64,000 nt of DNA from Volvariella volvacea V23. Lineage: Eukaryota; Basidiomycota; Agaricomycetes; Agaricales; Pluteaceae. Position numbers and translations under genes: made by a program. Location: positions 873,043 to 937,042 of the forward strand of contig KB722740.1 of assembly GCA_000349905.1 (NCBI GenBank), read 5' to 3'. How positions within the stretch are numbered: the first letter of the stretch is position 1; each line of letters begins with the position of its first letter. A model generated the notes under the pieces. That model did not search any database. It was given only the letters and a program-made list of their open reading frames with translations, and was not told the origin of the DNA. Positions 25,058 to 36,955 of the stretch are shown piece after piece.

Positions 25058-28000
25058 CTACATTGAAATAGCGCGACCCCTGCCGATCTCTACAGGATTA
25101 CGCATCACGGACCGTCCTCTTACGGTGGTGGCCTGCGTTGCGGGTAGTTGACCATAGGTATTAGGTAGAGGTTCGAACGCCTTTTCAGCACTGACGTAAC
25201 TGATCGCTCGGGGGCTCTTATGTGTGAAACCAACAAACGCCAATGCCTTGCGCACCTCCATGATCTCAGCACCGTAAGCCTTGTCCCGAAGCAGTGGATC
25301 ACGCGTTGCATCAGCAGGAGCACCATTAGCGGGAGCAAGTGGCTGAAACGGTCTCGTCTGTTGCGGCCATGCACGAAGGAAATGCTGAATACATACCTCG
25401 GGAGGGATATCAGAATCAAAATGACGAGTGTCCTCTGGGCTCTGCAGCTCGGGACGGTAAGGAGCAGGGTATTTGTGGATACTTTCCCAGTCAATTCCGT
25501 TGAACCAAGGGTGTGCCTACTCAGTCCACCGGAGTACCATATCAAGCGCAGTCCACGTCGAATATGCAACTTTATTACTCGCCTTAATGAGGTGAGCGCC
25601 ATCTGAAATAACTCCTATTTGGGGTATAAAACCTCCTCTCCGGGCTTGCATGATGATGGAATTGGGTCGAGAAATAGATGCCGAGGTTTGCGAGCCAAGA
25701 CGATCCTCAGGCTCGCACAATAGTTGTTGCATCAAGTCGACACCATCATGGGATACGTGAGGCCGGGAAGGAAATCGGAGATGTTGTTTCCAGTTGAGAA
25801 TTTTTTGCCTGGTAACATGCCTCTAGGGGGGGAGTATTGGCGAGCCAGAGAAACGGTTCGAAATGATTCAGCTTACAGAGTTGCTGACAAATGGCGGGAA
25901 CCTAATGAGCNNNNNNNNNNNNNNNNNNNNNNNNNNNNNNNNNNNNNNNNNNNNNNNNNNNNNNNNNNNNNNNNNNNNNNNNNNNNNNNNNNNNNNNNNN
26001 NNNNNNNNNNGTGCCTTGAACATATGTTAATGTAGAGAGCGCACCCATAGAGGCATTCAAACATGATAACGCCTAGGCTCCACCAATCGCAGGAGTAGGA
26101 ATATCCATGGCCTCGGATAACTTCCGGGGACACTAGAATCCAGAGTGAGTAGATCAAGCGCTATCAAATGAAACAATCAATTTACTGTATGAATTTGTAC
26201 CGCATCTGGAGGAGTTGGTTAAAAGTAGAAGTGCAGAAAAAGATGGGGCTTACACAGAATAAGCAAGCTAATGAAGAGAAGGCTCATTAGTTGGCGATTT
26301 AAAGGTGTGGGGTCAAATGAAACCTTTCTTCTATTTTTTTCGCGCCAGGTGAAGATGCCGCCTTCGCTATCACCACCACCCATTAGCAACTCAACTTCCC
26401 GACGGTCCATCCGTTTGGTTTTCTTTCCATCGGCAATACCTAGATTATCTTCCAAATCTATGCCGTGTTTGTGCAGAAGATGAAGTCGCTGTTGCTCGTA
26501 GTCTATATGTCGATGTTAAAATGAAATCTAGTCTGTGGATCTCTGTGTCGCTTACAGGAAGTATCGTGCGCCCAGTGAAGATCAGTACTAAAAGAGGGAG
26601 CGCAAAGTCAGTAAAAATATTATTGCAAGGTAACCTCTACGGACGCTAGACCAAAGTCACTCAGTTTGATGTGGCCTTGGGGGTCGAAGAGGAAGTTCTG
26701 ATAACACAATGTCAGAACATAGGAGGCATTTTATTGCAGAAATCTCACATCAGGCTTAATATCCCTGTGAATGAAACCCAACTTATGGCAAGCCTCAATG
26801 GCAAGAACCATCTTGGTTCCTCGAATGTTAGATACTAGTTCTATAAACACAATAGGCGGTACTCACCTCCGCCACATAGAAACGGGTAAAATCCTCTTCA
26901 AAGACATCTCGTTCTATTAAGAGATTAAGGAGATCTCCGCCGCCCATATACTCCAGAATCTGATGTATTGGGATAAGTGAAGGAGATATGAAATCGATAT
27001 GAACCCATGATAGGTAAGGTTGGATGTGCCTCACCAGATAAAGGTGATCACGGTCCTGAAAGCTATAGTACAGTCTAACGATCCATTCCGCCGACCGAGG
27101 GGATGCGACCAAAGAAGCGGACTTCAGGATATCGCGTTCGGCACGGACATGCCCTTCTTGCCCTTTTCTCAGCATGTCCGTCTTCCTAAGCTGGAAAATT
27201 CAGGGTCATGAGATCGGGGCGAAGCTGGGATTTTGCTGTTCGCATTACCTGTTTCATAGCATACAAATTCCCCGTTGAGCGTTCTTTCACCAAAGATACT
27301 ACTCCGAATGCGCCTGGGAAGCATATTCAAGCACTGGAGTAAGGCATAGTCGCAGTGAAGGAAAATTTACCATGACCAATGGTTTTCAGTTTCACGAATG
27401 CACTAGGATCAACTCGCCTCCTCCGCTCTCGAAGGTAGTCGGTTTCGTTCTGACGCCACCGTGCACGCAGTATCTCCTTTTGAGCATGGCCCAGTCGCAT
27501 CTCCATCATGTCCTGTTCCATAGCAAGCCTTCTTTGTTCACGCGAAGGAACATGCCTAAACAAGGGGAAGTAGAGATTCTCAAAGTATATCCGGGCGGAG
27601 ACAGCCTTCTCCAGCGTAGCTAAAGAGGGCGTAATCGCTTTCCTTGGAGGTGGTTCCTCATGGGCCGGTTCGTGTTCCTCCGTTTCCTGAACTTCAGGGT
27701 GCGACTGAAGGCCACCTCCCCAGCGGATCGTGGAGTTTCCGGGTCTGCCGGGAAACCCATCAACAGGTGTCGGTTGTATGGGAACGTTCTCGCGAGCAGC
27801 TGTTGTCAATAAGGAGGAGGAGGGTGTGCTGATACCATTTACAACGCGCAATGGGGTGGGCTCGTCGTTCTTGCTCAGAGATGGTTTCAAAGCATTAACC
27901 ACTTGGTTGATGGCCTTGAGCTGGTTAGCTTGCCTAACTCTGTTCTTGATGGGGCCTGCCCAGCGAGGATCTGGGCAATATGAGTGCACATTCATTACTC

Positions 28001-28554
28001 GGAACCCCAATGGAAGGCTGACCTCCAAGCTTTCCGACACCATCAGGTCCCCAACGAGTTAAAAGGGCTTCCAACTGGTCCGCATCCGACGCGTGGACTA
28101 GATGCCTGAAAAAGCGAGGTCAACGGGATCGCAACGCGAAAGCACGGACATACACGAAATTAGTGGGTTTCGATACCATATCCTTGCTAACCCTGCGCAC
28201 TTTCTTGAGCGGGACGGGTGGTGCCCTGATGTCCTCATATCGCGGGCCAGCTATTGGTTCCTGGTCCTGCCTGGGCTTGGGCGATGAAGCCGCTGCAGGA
28301 GCACCCCAGAGAAGACGCGATGGGGATGGAGTGGGTATCATGGCAAGCAGATCATAGAAACCCTTGTGGAGGAGTGTACCACCGCGAAGGGTTGTCCTTG
28401 GTTGTTCGTCGTAGATGTCTGGTGGTTGGGGCACTGCAGGAGGGAAGGCATAAGGGGAGAAATAGGGGTTGGAGAGGCTGTAGGTGTCTGACGGCCTGGG
28501 GACGATGTACTGGTTGGCATGGGGGTCCATGCTGCGCGGCGGGCTGTATGGCAT
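25058..28554 (-). CDS. NDR/LATS family AGC protein kinase (Cbk1/Cot1/Orb6-like), gapped
   Basis: Serine/threonine kinase of the MOR/RAM polarity network, normally activated by a Mob partner and controlling hyphal growth. At least ten exons. The N-terminus is disordered and Pro-rich, starting MPYSPPRSMDPHANQY; in-frame coding-like sequence continues upstream without an ATG, so an upstream exon is possible. The Mob-binding region is ARIYFENLYFPLFRHV followed by a basic helix (LRERRRRVDPSAF). The kinase core has GHGAFGVV, AMKQLRKTDML, a long helical insert, IHRDIKPDN and SDFGLA. The NDR-type insert starts DLHWAHDTSYYEQQR, and the T-loop is AYSVCGTNSYMSPE. After the gap come RQKILNWKQHLRFP, AHPWF and the hydrophobic motif FVGFTHKS. 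The 100-N gap (25911-26010) falls in or beside an intron after FECLYG and removes a short C-lobe segment. Confidence 0.9.
25911..26010. other. Assembly gap of 100 N
   Basis: A run of exactly 100 N inside the NDR kinase gene, between the exon ending FECLYG and the exon containing RQKILNWK. A small part of the kinase C-lobe is not represented. Confidence 0.99.
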
Positions 28555-29808
28555 GAAGGAGAGAGCGGGCTCGGGGCCAGAGGACGCTGGGCCACCAGAG
28601 CGCGGCGTCCCCGCGCTGGCTGTTGCACGTGTGGCCAGATTAGGCAGGAGGGTTATTAATTAGTAATACGGCCGCTAATGTTAAGTTGTGGGTATTTAAT
28701 GATTTTCGTGGATTATCCTCACAGCATTCTGCGAGTGCTCACTGGCTGCTCGGCATTCTCCAACGTCACAGTGCTGCTTCCTCGCGTACATCGTGCCAGT
28801 TTGGCGCCCGCTGTTACCTGATCGCGCTGGCTCATCCCAGGTCTGGTCTGCTCTCGCTAGGGTCCTGCCCTTGGTCGATCTCCCCAACCAGATAGCGTCT
28901 GAAACTCTGCTCGTCTCTGGCAAGTCTGGCTCCATGCATCTGTGCAGGGAATTTCAACTGTCCACTCGGGGCTGCGTTGCTCATTCCCCATCGAGATCAT
29001 CATCTTCACGCGTTTTTAATTTCAATCAAAATTTGTATTGCCTTCATGCAACTGCACCCACGGTCATTAAATCCCAGAACACTACCCATCTTGGATCAGA
29101 ACAGGGCTAAAACGTTCCACTTCACGCCAGCTCACTCGCCCGCGCATCGTCAGTCTATTGACAATGACTGCGAGCCAATGGCACCCCGTCCCTTTCTTCC
29201 CCTCAGTGCATCGTCGGTACGTTTTGTGTAGGTCGAGTCTCGCATCTGTATAGGTCTCCCAGATTAAAGAGAGACGCAAGTGGCCGCAATCCTCATTCTC
29301 CTCATCTTCCAGACTGACATGAGGCTTCCGTTTGCCCATTTATGACAAGCCAAACCATGCGTGCCATGCGCTTTAGTAACGGGTCAGAATTCGGTCGGTC
29401 GGTGTATTGCCCCCTTCCGATCTACAGGTTTCCCTTATTCTTACTCATTATACCACACTGGGCTGCCTCCAAACAACGTCATTGACCCTTGCTTGCGCAT
29501 CTTTCTTTCTTACACCCGCCTCCACTCAATCACTGACCTGCGCGCAGTTCTACCTGTAGTCTGTCCCCGTTCACTCGTGGACTAAGCTCGTAAACGGTGA
29601 CCTCCATACTACCTCGTGCACACTTCTGATCTCGGTGTACATGTACTCCTCGTTGTGAGATTCCTGACTCTTTGGTACCTATTTCTATCAACACTGCAGC
29701 GCATTGCTCTTTTCCTTATATACTGACGCTCCATCCTCAATTCGTCCTCACAAACCCCACATATTATTTCTTCTCTCTTCTCATTTTAACTTTCTGTCTT
29801 CGACTAAT
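28555..29808. other. Divergent intergenic region
   Basis: About 1.25 kb between the NDR kinase and homeodomain genes, which point away from each other. It is rich in C and T on the + strand near 29600-29800, as expected of the 5' leader of the homeodomain gene. A short minus frame at 29082-29339 is open but not recognisable. Part of 28555-28630 may belong to the kinase N-terminus. Confidence 0.4.
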
Positions 29809-31199
29809 ATGTCAAATTCACGTGAAGATCGTTTTCATGCTGCTGCAGTGGGGAAGTCGCGTAGAACTACTCCAACGGGGGACTCTCAAGGCAGTATTTT
29901 TTTCCAGGGACAGGGTGGGCGAACAGTGCTCCCTCCTCTTTCTTCAGCTTTTCCAACCTCACATTTTCCAGGTCTGTTTTCCAATGTAGTTGACATTTCC
30001 CAGAACACTCAATGTGCCAATATAGTGCCCTCAAGCTATTCCAACCAGTATACACAACCTCGTTCATCTCCAGGGCGGTATGATATTAATCCTCAAGCTC
30101 TTTACAATCAATGGCCCAGCCCGTCTCGTACGTTCATTCCCTTCCTTCATTTTCGTCCTATGTGCACGGCAAGCTAATTTTGAGGCGATCCAGCCACTCC
30201 GGCATCAACTTCATTTCCACCTTATGAACAGGATCGATACACCCAGCCATCGTATACAACCTCAGCCTACCCATCAAGGAGCTCTCCACCACTACCCACT
30301 GACCCAGCGGATTCTCGCAAGTTACCACCACTGGCAACGTCCTCAGCAGGAGAGAGGTGGTCTGTAGGGACCCCTTATATCAATCCAAGTCCCGCCTACT
30401 CTGGGACCTTGCGTTCGCCCACGTCGTATCATACCGTATACACACAATATCCGATCGGCTCACAAGCCTCTGGTTATACCTACCACATCCCCGCCGAGCA
30501 ACCTACGCCATCGCTCCAGCCGATGTCCTCACCCACTCACATTCCCTATGAAGAAGTACCTAGGTCTACCTCTCCCTTCCATCGCGGCAGTGCTGCGACC
30601 GCAAGTAGCTCTACAGCTAGTACTCCTCATGTTGCGCCACCCCCAACCTATAACCCGCCCCCTATTTCCCCATCCAGTGCTGAGGAGCCTACCATCAAGA
30701 AGAAGAGAAAGAGGGCAGATGCAGCACAACTCAAGGTGTTGAATGAAACCTACGCCCGCACGGCATTCCCTTCAACGGAGGAAAGATTGGCCCTTGCAAA
30801 AATGCTGGATATGTCTGCCAGGAGCGTACAGATATGGTAAGATATATTCCTTCCTATATTTTCCTTCTAGAACTTTGAGGGCGAACTCATGGGCTCTGCA
30901 GGTTCCAAAATAAAAGGCAGGCCATGCGGCAGACAAATCGTCAATCGAGTAACCCGAGTCAGACTTCTTACCATCACCAACCATACTCCAGTCAAGCGGA
31001 TTCTCTGGAAGACATATCCCACCACAGTTCCGCTGGCGGATATGGCAACGCCTCTATGTCTATGACAGACTCGTCATTTAATATCCCAAGAGGACTTCCT
31101 GACGCCTCCCGCTCGCCCAATACCCAAGCCTCTTCTTCTCATCGCCGAATCCGCCAAGATGAAATTCTTGACAACAGGAAGTGGACGCCGACCTATTGA
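29809..31199 (+). CDS. Homeodomain transcription factor
   Basis: Nuclear regulator. Exons 29809-30127, 30194-30836 and 30902-31199 sum to 1260 nt (419 residues). The start MSNSREDRFHAAAVGK follows a pyrimidine-rich leader. The first 280 residues are low complexity, rich in Pro, Ser, Thr and Tyr. The homeodomain (about residues 288-345) begins with the basic arm KKKRKRADAAQLKVLNETYA. It continues through AFPSTEERLALAKMLDMSAR to the recognition helix SVQIWFQNKRQAMRQ, where the W/F junction is interrupted by intron 2. The C-tail is Ser/Asn/Gln-rich. Typical non-TALE (60-residue) spacing with WFQNKRQ resembles the basidiomycete developmental hom genes and yeast Yox1/Phx1, but I cannot assign an ortholog. 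It is not a mating-type HD pair: no divergent partner is present. Confidence 0.9.
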
Positions 31200-32016
31200 T
31201 CCCGCCCAACCGTCTTGATAACGCAGCTCAGTAACAACAGCCGCCTTCTCGTTAGGTCCTCTCGTTCTTCGCCCGTACATTCCTTTATCCGTGCAGAAGC
31301 ACGGCTAACTATCTAACATACATAACCAGATCATTAATTATCCCATTGCTGCCTTGTGAACGCCTTATTATGATCGCGGGACATCAAAAAAATCTTTTCT
31401 CCTTTATTAATTATTTCCTTTTTTACATGCGTGTTTTTATTCCATTTGCTTCTGTTGTTACATTTTATATCCTTTCCTGGTTTACTTCGGCTGTTTTTAA
31501 TGTCGGTTTGTGCTTGACACCTTCTTTTACTTCCTAGCATGTGCACGTCAATGGTTTATGTAACTATCCAATGACATCACGTCTTTTGCAGTGGTCACGA
31601 TTGATGTCAATATTAAGGTTTAACTTTTGCATTATTGATTGTTGTTTTTGCAAGATGAAATATGATGTTGTGTCGATTGATCACACATAACACGGTTAAC
31701 CCGATCCACACAGTTCCAACATGTATCTTGCAAAGTCAAGAATACCGTAGTGGTAGGAAGGAAGGAAGGACTTGAATTGAATGAGTGACTATATGCATAA
31801 GCAACGACGAGCCTGCATCTACGCGAATAAATATAATAATACGTAGTGGTATCAAGTACATAATCCCTGCGCAAAGAAATAAGAAATACAGGAGCCCGCC
31901 GTAGGTATTCTAACCTAGGAATCCGTCCTCTGGACAAAGAATCTCCTGAGAAAGGCAACTTTTCATTACGGCGATAGTGGGAAAAGGATCAATAGAGATA
32001 AACTTTATATTCTCAC
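31200..32016. other. Convergent 3' region
   Basis: About 800 bp between the stop codons of the homeodomain gene (+) and the LPMO gene (-). It is AT-rich, especially 31380-31500, with no credible coding frame and a short GGAA tandem near 31755-31770. Likely 3' untranslated sequence and spacer. Confidence 0.45.
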
Positions 32017-33451
32017 TTAGTGCCATTTCGAAAGGCGCCGCCGGACAAGCCGTCTTGAGTGTAAGCCGCAATAACCTGAAGGCTGTGGGCTGGGCGCCGG
32101 GCTAGCCGGCTCGGGTGTTTGTGGAGGGGAAGTTGTATTAGTGTAGGTATCAGCAGGGGAGTTGCTGGTGACTGTCGAAGGCACCAGGGTTTGGACCTCT
32201 GGAGTTGTGGCCTCTGCGGTTGTAGCTGAGGGTGGGCTGGGTGTGTTGGGTGCCTGGTTGTTGCTGCCTCCCTGGCCAAAAGAGACAGGTGGGGGGCCAG
32301 GGGGGGTGAAAGTGCCAAAGTCGAAATAAATATTGGGGAACGTGACGCCGTTGTACACATCCGGGATGGAAAAGAGGTCTGACTCGGAGGGCTGAGCGGT
32401 TCCAGACCCAGTTACCCTAACTTGGCTATAGGCGGTGATACAGGTCAGTGGCTGATACTGTTATTGGAGATGTTCCACTTACGCGCACATGGGATAAAAT
32501 TGTGGCGACCCTGCGGAATGCAGGGCAATGCTAATCATTGGCACATTAGCTATCACGAATTTCGAATCGAGTAAGACAGTAGGCCTACATCTCATTGCGC
32601 ATAAGCTATTTGAGGTACAATTAGTGTTGTGCATAGCAGGATGACATATGGTTCTGATACTCACATATTCCCCAGGTGCCAGATCGCCGGGAATCGTCGA
32701 AACCCATCTAGAGCCGTCTGCAGCTGGGTGAGTCACTCAAAACGAAAGAAGTATTCCTTGCTATCTACCTGCGATTAGCCGAGCAGCACCCCATGTACGA
32801 CTTTGCGGGTCGTAACCATCAGCGTCGAGCTTGAACCAACGGGCAGTATATGCGTCGAAATTCGTGCAATCCCCATTGCAAGATGCCATATAAGTTGAGA
32901 CTGGCCCTTGATGATCTAACAAAAGGTAAGAGGGATGGCGTATCAAAATTACGGCATCGCGTCAACAGTAGGTAAGCCTCTACCTCCAGGCCACTATAAT
33001 GACAAAGCCTCAGCATCGGGACAGTCGGCAAGTGCATTGCACTCACATATTGCCAATTGAACGTGACCTGAGAGCCCGCGGCTACTTCTGCGACCAGCGG
33101 GGCGCCTTCTCGACCTCCGATATGGCAAGCAAGGTCAGGGCTTCCAGCCCCCACTGTCAAAGGATGAGTTGAAAGAGTCCCGAGGAGAGTGGCACCCACC
33201 AAATCCATCATTCGGGATGCGACGAGCAATTTTCTGAGGCGGAGGGTTTGCAAAGCTACAAGTTGGCAACGTTGATGACATCAATCTGCCTGATTGGAGA
33301 CAACCTACTTATCCGAGAATGGAAGCCAACCGGGGTAGCTCTGACCGTTTGCAATGATTTCATGGACATATCCATGACCAATGACAGGCTGGAACCGAGA
33401 TAGACAGAAAAATAAGAAGAAGACAGATGCGAAGGTGTGAAGGGAAAACAT
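32017..33451 (-). CDS. AA9 lytic polysaccharide monooxygenase (GH61)
   Basis: Secreted copper enzyme that oxidatively cleaves cellulose or related glucans. The start MFSLHTFASVFFLFF was chosen because it opens a signal peptide ending VIG, so that the mature protein begins with the copper-binding His (HGYVHEI); an upstream in-frame ATG at 33493 is less likely. At least seven exons. Domain landmarks are ARRIPNDGFV, a Cys in DLACHIGG, VTFNWQYW, the second histidine ligand region DHQGPVSTYMASC, FKLDADGYDP, STIPGDLAPGEY, and the second-sphere His plus axial Tyr in ALHSAGSPQFYPMC. The catalytic domain is followed by a Pro/Thr/Ser-rich tail (about 32110-32280) with no cellulose-binding module. The last exon ending in SRRLVRRRLSKWH could be altered by an unseen final intron. 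Confidence 0.92.
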
Positions 33452-34792
33452 TTTCAAAGATGAAGGATGCCCAGCGAAATCAGGACCTTTCATATACCAT
33501 TTACCACGAGGTGGAGTCAGGGTCAATAAACCATTATTTGCTATTTGTTGTGCTCCTCAATAATGCGAGGGCACACACGGGCACACCCTCTGCTTGCATT
33601 ATTGCCTCGATGCCTAATTTCCAGACGGTTTATGGAGCCCTTGACTCGTCTTTGTTAAGGCTATTTTGGCGAGCACCAACGTTTCATGGCATTCAACATG
33701 AAAGGCGCACCCCTATCTGTGTCTATCAAGGCATGCGCAGCCTTGAATGGTATGGCCCTTGAGGCCTCAATGCAGCACCAACGCGATTATCACACCACGA
33801 TTGCTGTGCGACCCTCTCTTGGACCCTCCAGGCAGACGTCAAGTAGGTGGCAAGATTTCGTGATTGCAATATGCCCGTGGGAAAATCACATCATAACCGT
33901 CTCCAGGCCTCGCCTCATGGTCTAACTTCTCGGAGAACTGCAATGTGCATGCATGGCATTACTGCTATGAACACGCACTGCGGACATGTCTGGATTTGTT
34001 TGAACTTCTCCGTGCCCAAAAATATCCTACTGTAACGTACGCTCGATGTTTTACCATCCGCCAGCTCTCCATTATGGTTGCTTGGGTTTATATAGGGTCA
34101 CCACTATTTCAAGGTGTGCATGAGTGCACGTAGCTGAATAAGGCAGCATGTCCTTTCAACTGATAGCCCATGACTTCTGGTGGGGCTGGTTCTCTAGCTT
34201 CACGAAAATCACTCAGCCTATTGCGCATCACATGTGTACCCCCGAGTAGGTATGTTAGGTGCGATTGACCCGCACCTCTCATTACTCTGCGTGTACGCCG
34301 ACGATGACTGACAGGTGTGCATGACAGTTCCAGAACACGGACATGACCGTGAGTAATCGCTTTTGAGGAGTGAAGTTTTAATGTATTCTCCTTGACAGCA
34401 TGACATCGTAGTTGTGATGGCTGGATTGCTCCAAGCCTCCGACCACTCAACCCTGTGATACCCATCAATCCCTGAGTTAGGACTACCGGCGTAGGCAACG
34501 AAAGACGCCCAGAAGACAAAATTCCTGCTGGTGGCACTCGTACTTCAGAATGGGTTTCAATATCTCGGAATCACTGAGATAAACTAGTGGGCTGCAGCCG
34601 GGGAGAGAGGTAAGATGGACTCCTTCTCAGTTCTTGATCTCATTATTTGGAGACGAATGCGGGTGGATAAATTGACTACGACATACTATGCATACAACCC
34701 TTGAATCGACGCAAGTTGAACGAATTATTGGCTATATATGGAGCAGAGCAATAGATTAACATCGGTCCGTGACATACATACCAAAAAAAACA
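33452..34792. other. Intergenic, no gene supported
   Basis: About 1.3 kb. A 142-codon minus frame (34109-34537) lacks a domain and looks compositionally like chance. The left end is the LPMO promoter; the rest lies downstream of the acyltransferase gene. Confidence 0.4.
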
Positions 34793-36838
34793 TCAATCCA
34801 GAGCCGGGTAATCGACTTTATCATATAGGCGGAGAGTCTCGTTCCAATCTCGTTTGCGTCTGCGCCGTAAAGAAAAATACTTCGCCCCGCTGTCCCAGCG
34901 CGTATGAACCCTGCCCTTTTCAGGCCCTCCGATTTCGGAGAAATATTTCTCTGGGTTGTCTGGAAGACCAAGATTGCTTGTGGCATGCCGCATCAGCCTT
35001 TCATGCAAGTTGATGCGTTCTTCGTATAAGTGCTTACGAGTGGTTTGTCCTGCTCGCAAGAGTTTGAACAACGATAGAAATGCGCGGACAGCGGAAACTA
35101 GGTCTTCAAACCACCGTAGAGTCATCCACATCATGGCTGGGATGAGAACACTAGTTATGTAGGCATAGCGTATCGTCGCCGAGACAGCAACAAGCCAAAT
35201 AAATACACCAGAGCCAAGCCCATAAATGAGCTTGTAATGGGCTATTTCATCCCACGTATCATGAACGGGGCCAGTTTTCTTGAGTTTTTGAGCATAATAG
35301 TACGTCGTGCCAAAGACGGGGACCCACAGCACGAGACCGGGAGCAGAAATTCCGAATAAAAATAAGGACCAGGCGAGCCGCAGACACATTCGGATTATAA
35401 TCGTTGGGATGGGTAACGGTCGCCGAATTCGGTCATCTTTGATTCCAAATTGAGCTAATTTGTCTTGATAATTCTACGGGATGATCAAGTTCAAGCTTAG
35501 GTCTGTGGGATAAAGTACACGACAGTACCTTCAAGTCTTCACGAAGCTTGTATACCTCTGACGCTTCAGTCTCGTCATCAGTCTCCTGGAAGGATTCCGC
35601 AAATGTCCTGGCGACCCGAACGTAATTGCCCAGTGACATCCGGGTGCCAAGGGGTGCATAAATGGAGGCAGCTATTTTTCCAATGCGTACGAGGTCCCAA
35701 GATGGCGAATCAAATGTGCCTTTGCTAATACGTTCTTGTATCTGGTCGGTAATGCTGCGAATATACGCATGATCAGGTGCCCCCAGCAGCTCTGGATTTC
35801 CCTAGATTAAGTCGTCAATGATAAGCAAGTTAAACCGGAACCATTAAGACTCCCTTACAGTTGGGCTGAAGGTCAGTGGAGGATGAAAGGTCACAAGAAC
35901 ATCAGAACGAAAATGCTGACGATGCCTAACGAGCTATCATAAACCACGCAGATGAACTACCAGCAAGGGATAATACAAACATGTAGGTGATGGAACACGG
36001 AACCACGGATATTTCAAAATCGGAACTGGCTTGATTCCGGGTCAGGACGTCAGAGACAAGACGCGCAACTGGAATCTGTTGAGAAGGTAATTGACGAAAG
36101 AGTGCACAGAACCTAACCTCCTGTCTTCAAGGGCGCAAGTGTAGGGTAATACCTACTAATTCCTTCCGGAAACAAGCAGACGGCGTCGCCTAGTTCTAGG
36201 GCCTTTATGTCAAGGCGGTAAATTTACTGCAGGGATAAGCATGCGAAGAAACAGGGTACCGGCCTCCATTAGCTTATTCATGGTCTCGGAATTGTCGACA
36301 GTTACGTTTCCGTAATCCTTTCTACGCTGTATAGGTACGGTTCCAGCCGACTCAATCAACCAGCTGGTGAAGGTGGGCTTGCCGAACAAGGTGGATTTGG
36401 CGGTCAACCGAAGCATGTGGCGTTTCTAGGGTTCCTGTTAAAGTGGAAGACGGTTGAAGGAGCAAACGAATAGCACCTTAGAAGGCACAGAGGTTACGAG
36501 CATACTGCGCTAGGAAGTCAACATTCGAGACGCACGGCGAGAGAGGCCAATTAAATACAGTGCATCAGTGAGGGAGTTGCTGTGGTTGGGGCAGATGATA
36601 CTAAGATGCTTGTTGTTGTCATTGAACACACTTCAAACACTAAAGCTAACCAAGGATGGCCATTTTCGGGGATGAGATTGGCATTCTCAACGACGATTGT
36701 GCCATAGAATATCTTGAGGACGAACTTGAAAAGCAAGCTAAATGCAAGTCAGACGAGAGCATGCATTGCTTCAATGCACACCCACCGGATGAGGACGTAT
36801 GACCATGTTGCTCGAGTCCCCTGCCTCTCCTGCGTCAT
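34793..36838 (-). CDS. Glycerol-3-phosphate/DHAP acyltransferase (Sct1/Gpt2 type)
   Basis: Integral ER enzyme that acylates glycerol-3-phosphate (and dihydroxyacetone phosphate) at sn-1, the first step of phospholipid and triacylglycerol synthesis. The start is ATG 36838; the first exon (MTQERQGTRATW...) is joined by a GT-AG intron to LLFKFVLKIFYG, the first membrane segment. PlsC blocks in order: NHSNSLTD (catalytic H-x4-D), the ESAGTVPIQR arginine block, FPEGISR, and VVPCSITYM. After a cytosolic middle region with FAESFQETDDETE come two to four hydrophobic helices (LAWSLFLFGISAPGLVLWV; GLGSGVFIWLVAVSA; YITSVLIPAMMWM). The tail is basic (SLRRRRKRDW). About ten exons; the overall plan matches fungal Sct1/Gpt2. 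It is head to head with RRP12, with only 117 bp between start codons. Confidence 0.93.
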
Positions 36839-36955
36839 TGTGGGCAAGCACAAGTTTGTGCGACGCGTGGAATTAGATGCGCTTAGTCAGCAATTTTTTG
36901 TACCATCGACCAGGCGCTCTGGTCTCGTCTAATCTTATCTCGCACCTGGCCGACC
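36839..36955. promoter_or_regulatory. Bidirectional promoter, acyltransferase / RRP12
   Basis: Only 117 bp separate the start codons of two divergent genes, so both promoters and both 5' leaders must lie here or overlap the coding starts. No TATA-like element is obvious, as is common for housekeeping genes. Confidence 0.6.

Noticed and set aside
29809..31199. Homeodomain gene as part of a mating-type locus
   Set aside because: Basidiomycete HD mating genes come as divergent HD1/HD2 pairs; only one homeodomain gene is here and its divergent neighbour is a kinase.
34109..34537. 142-codon minus-strand frame
   Set aside because: No domain, atypical composition and no splice partners; treated as chance.
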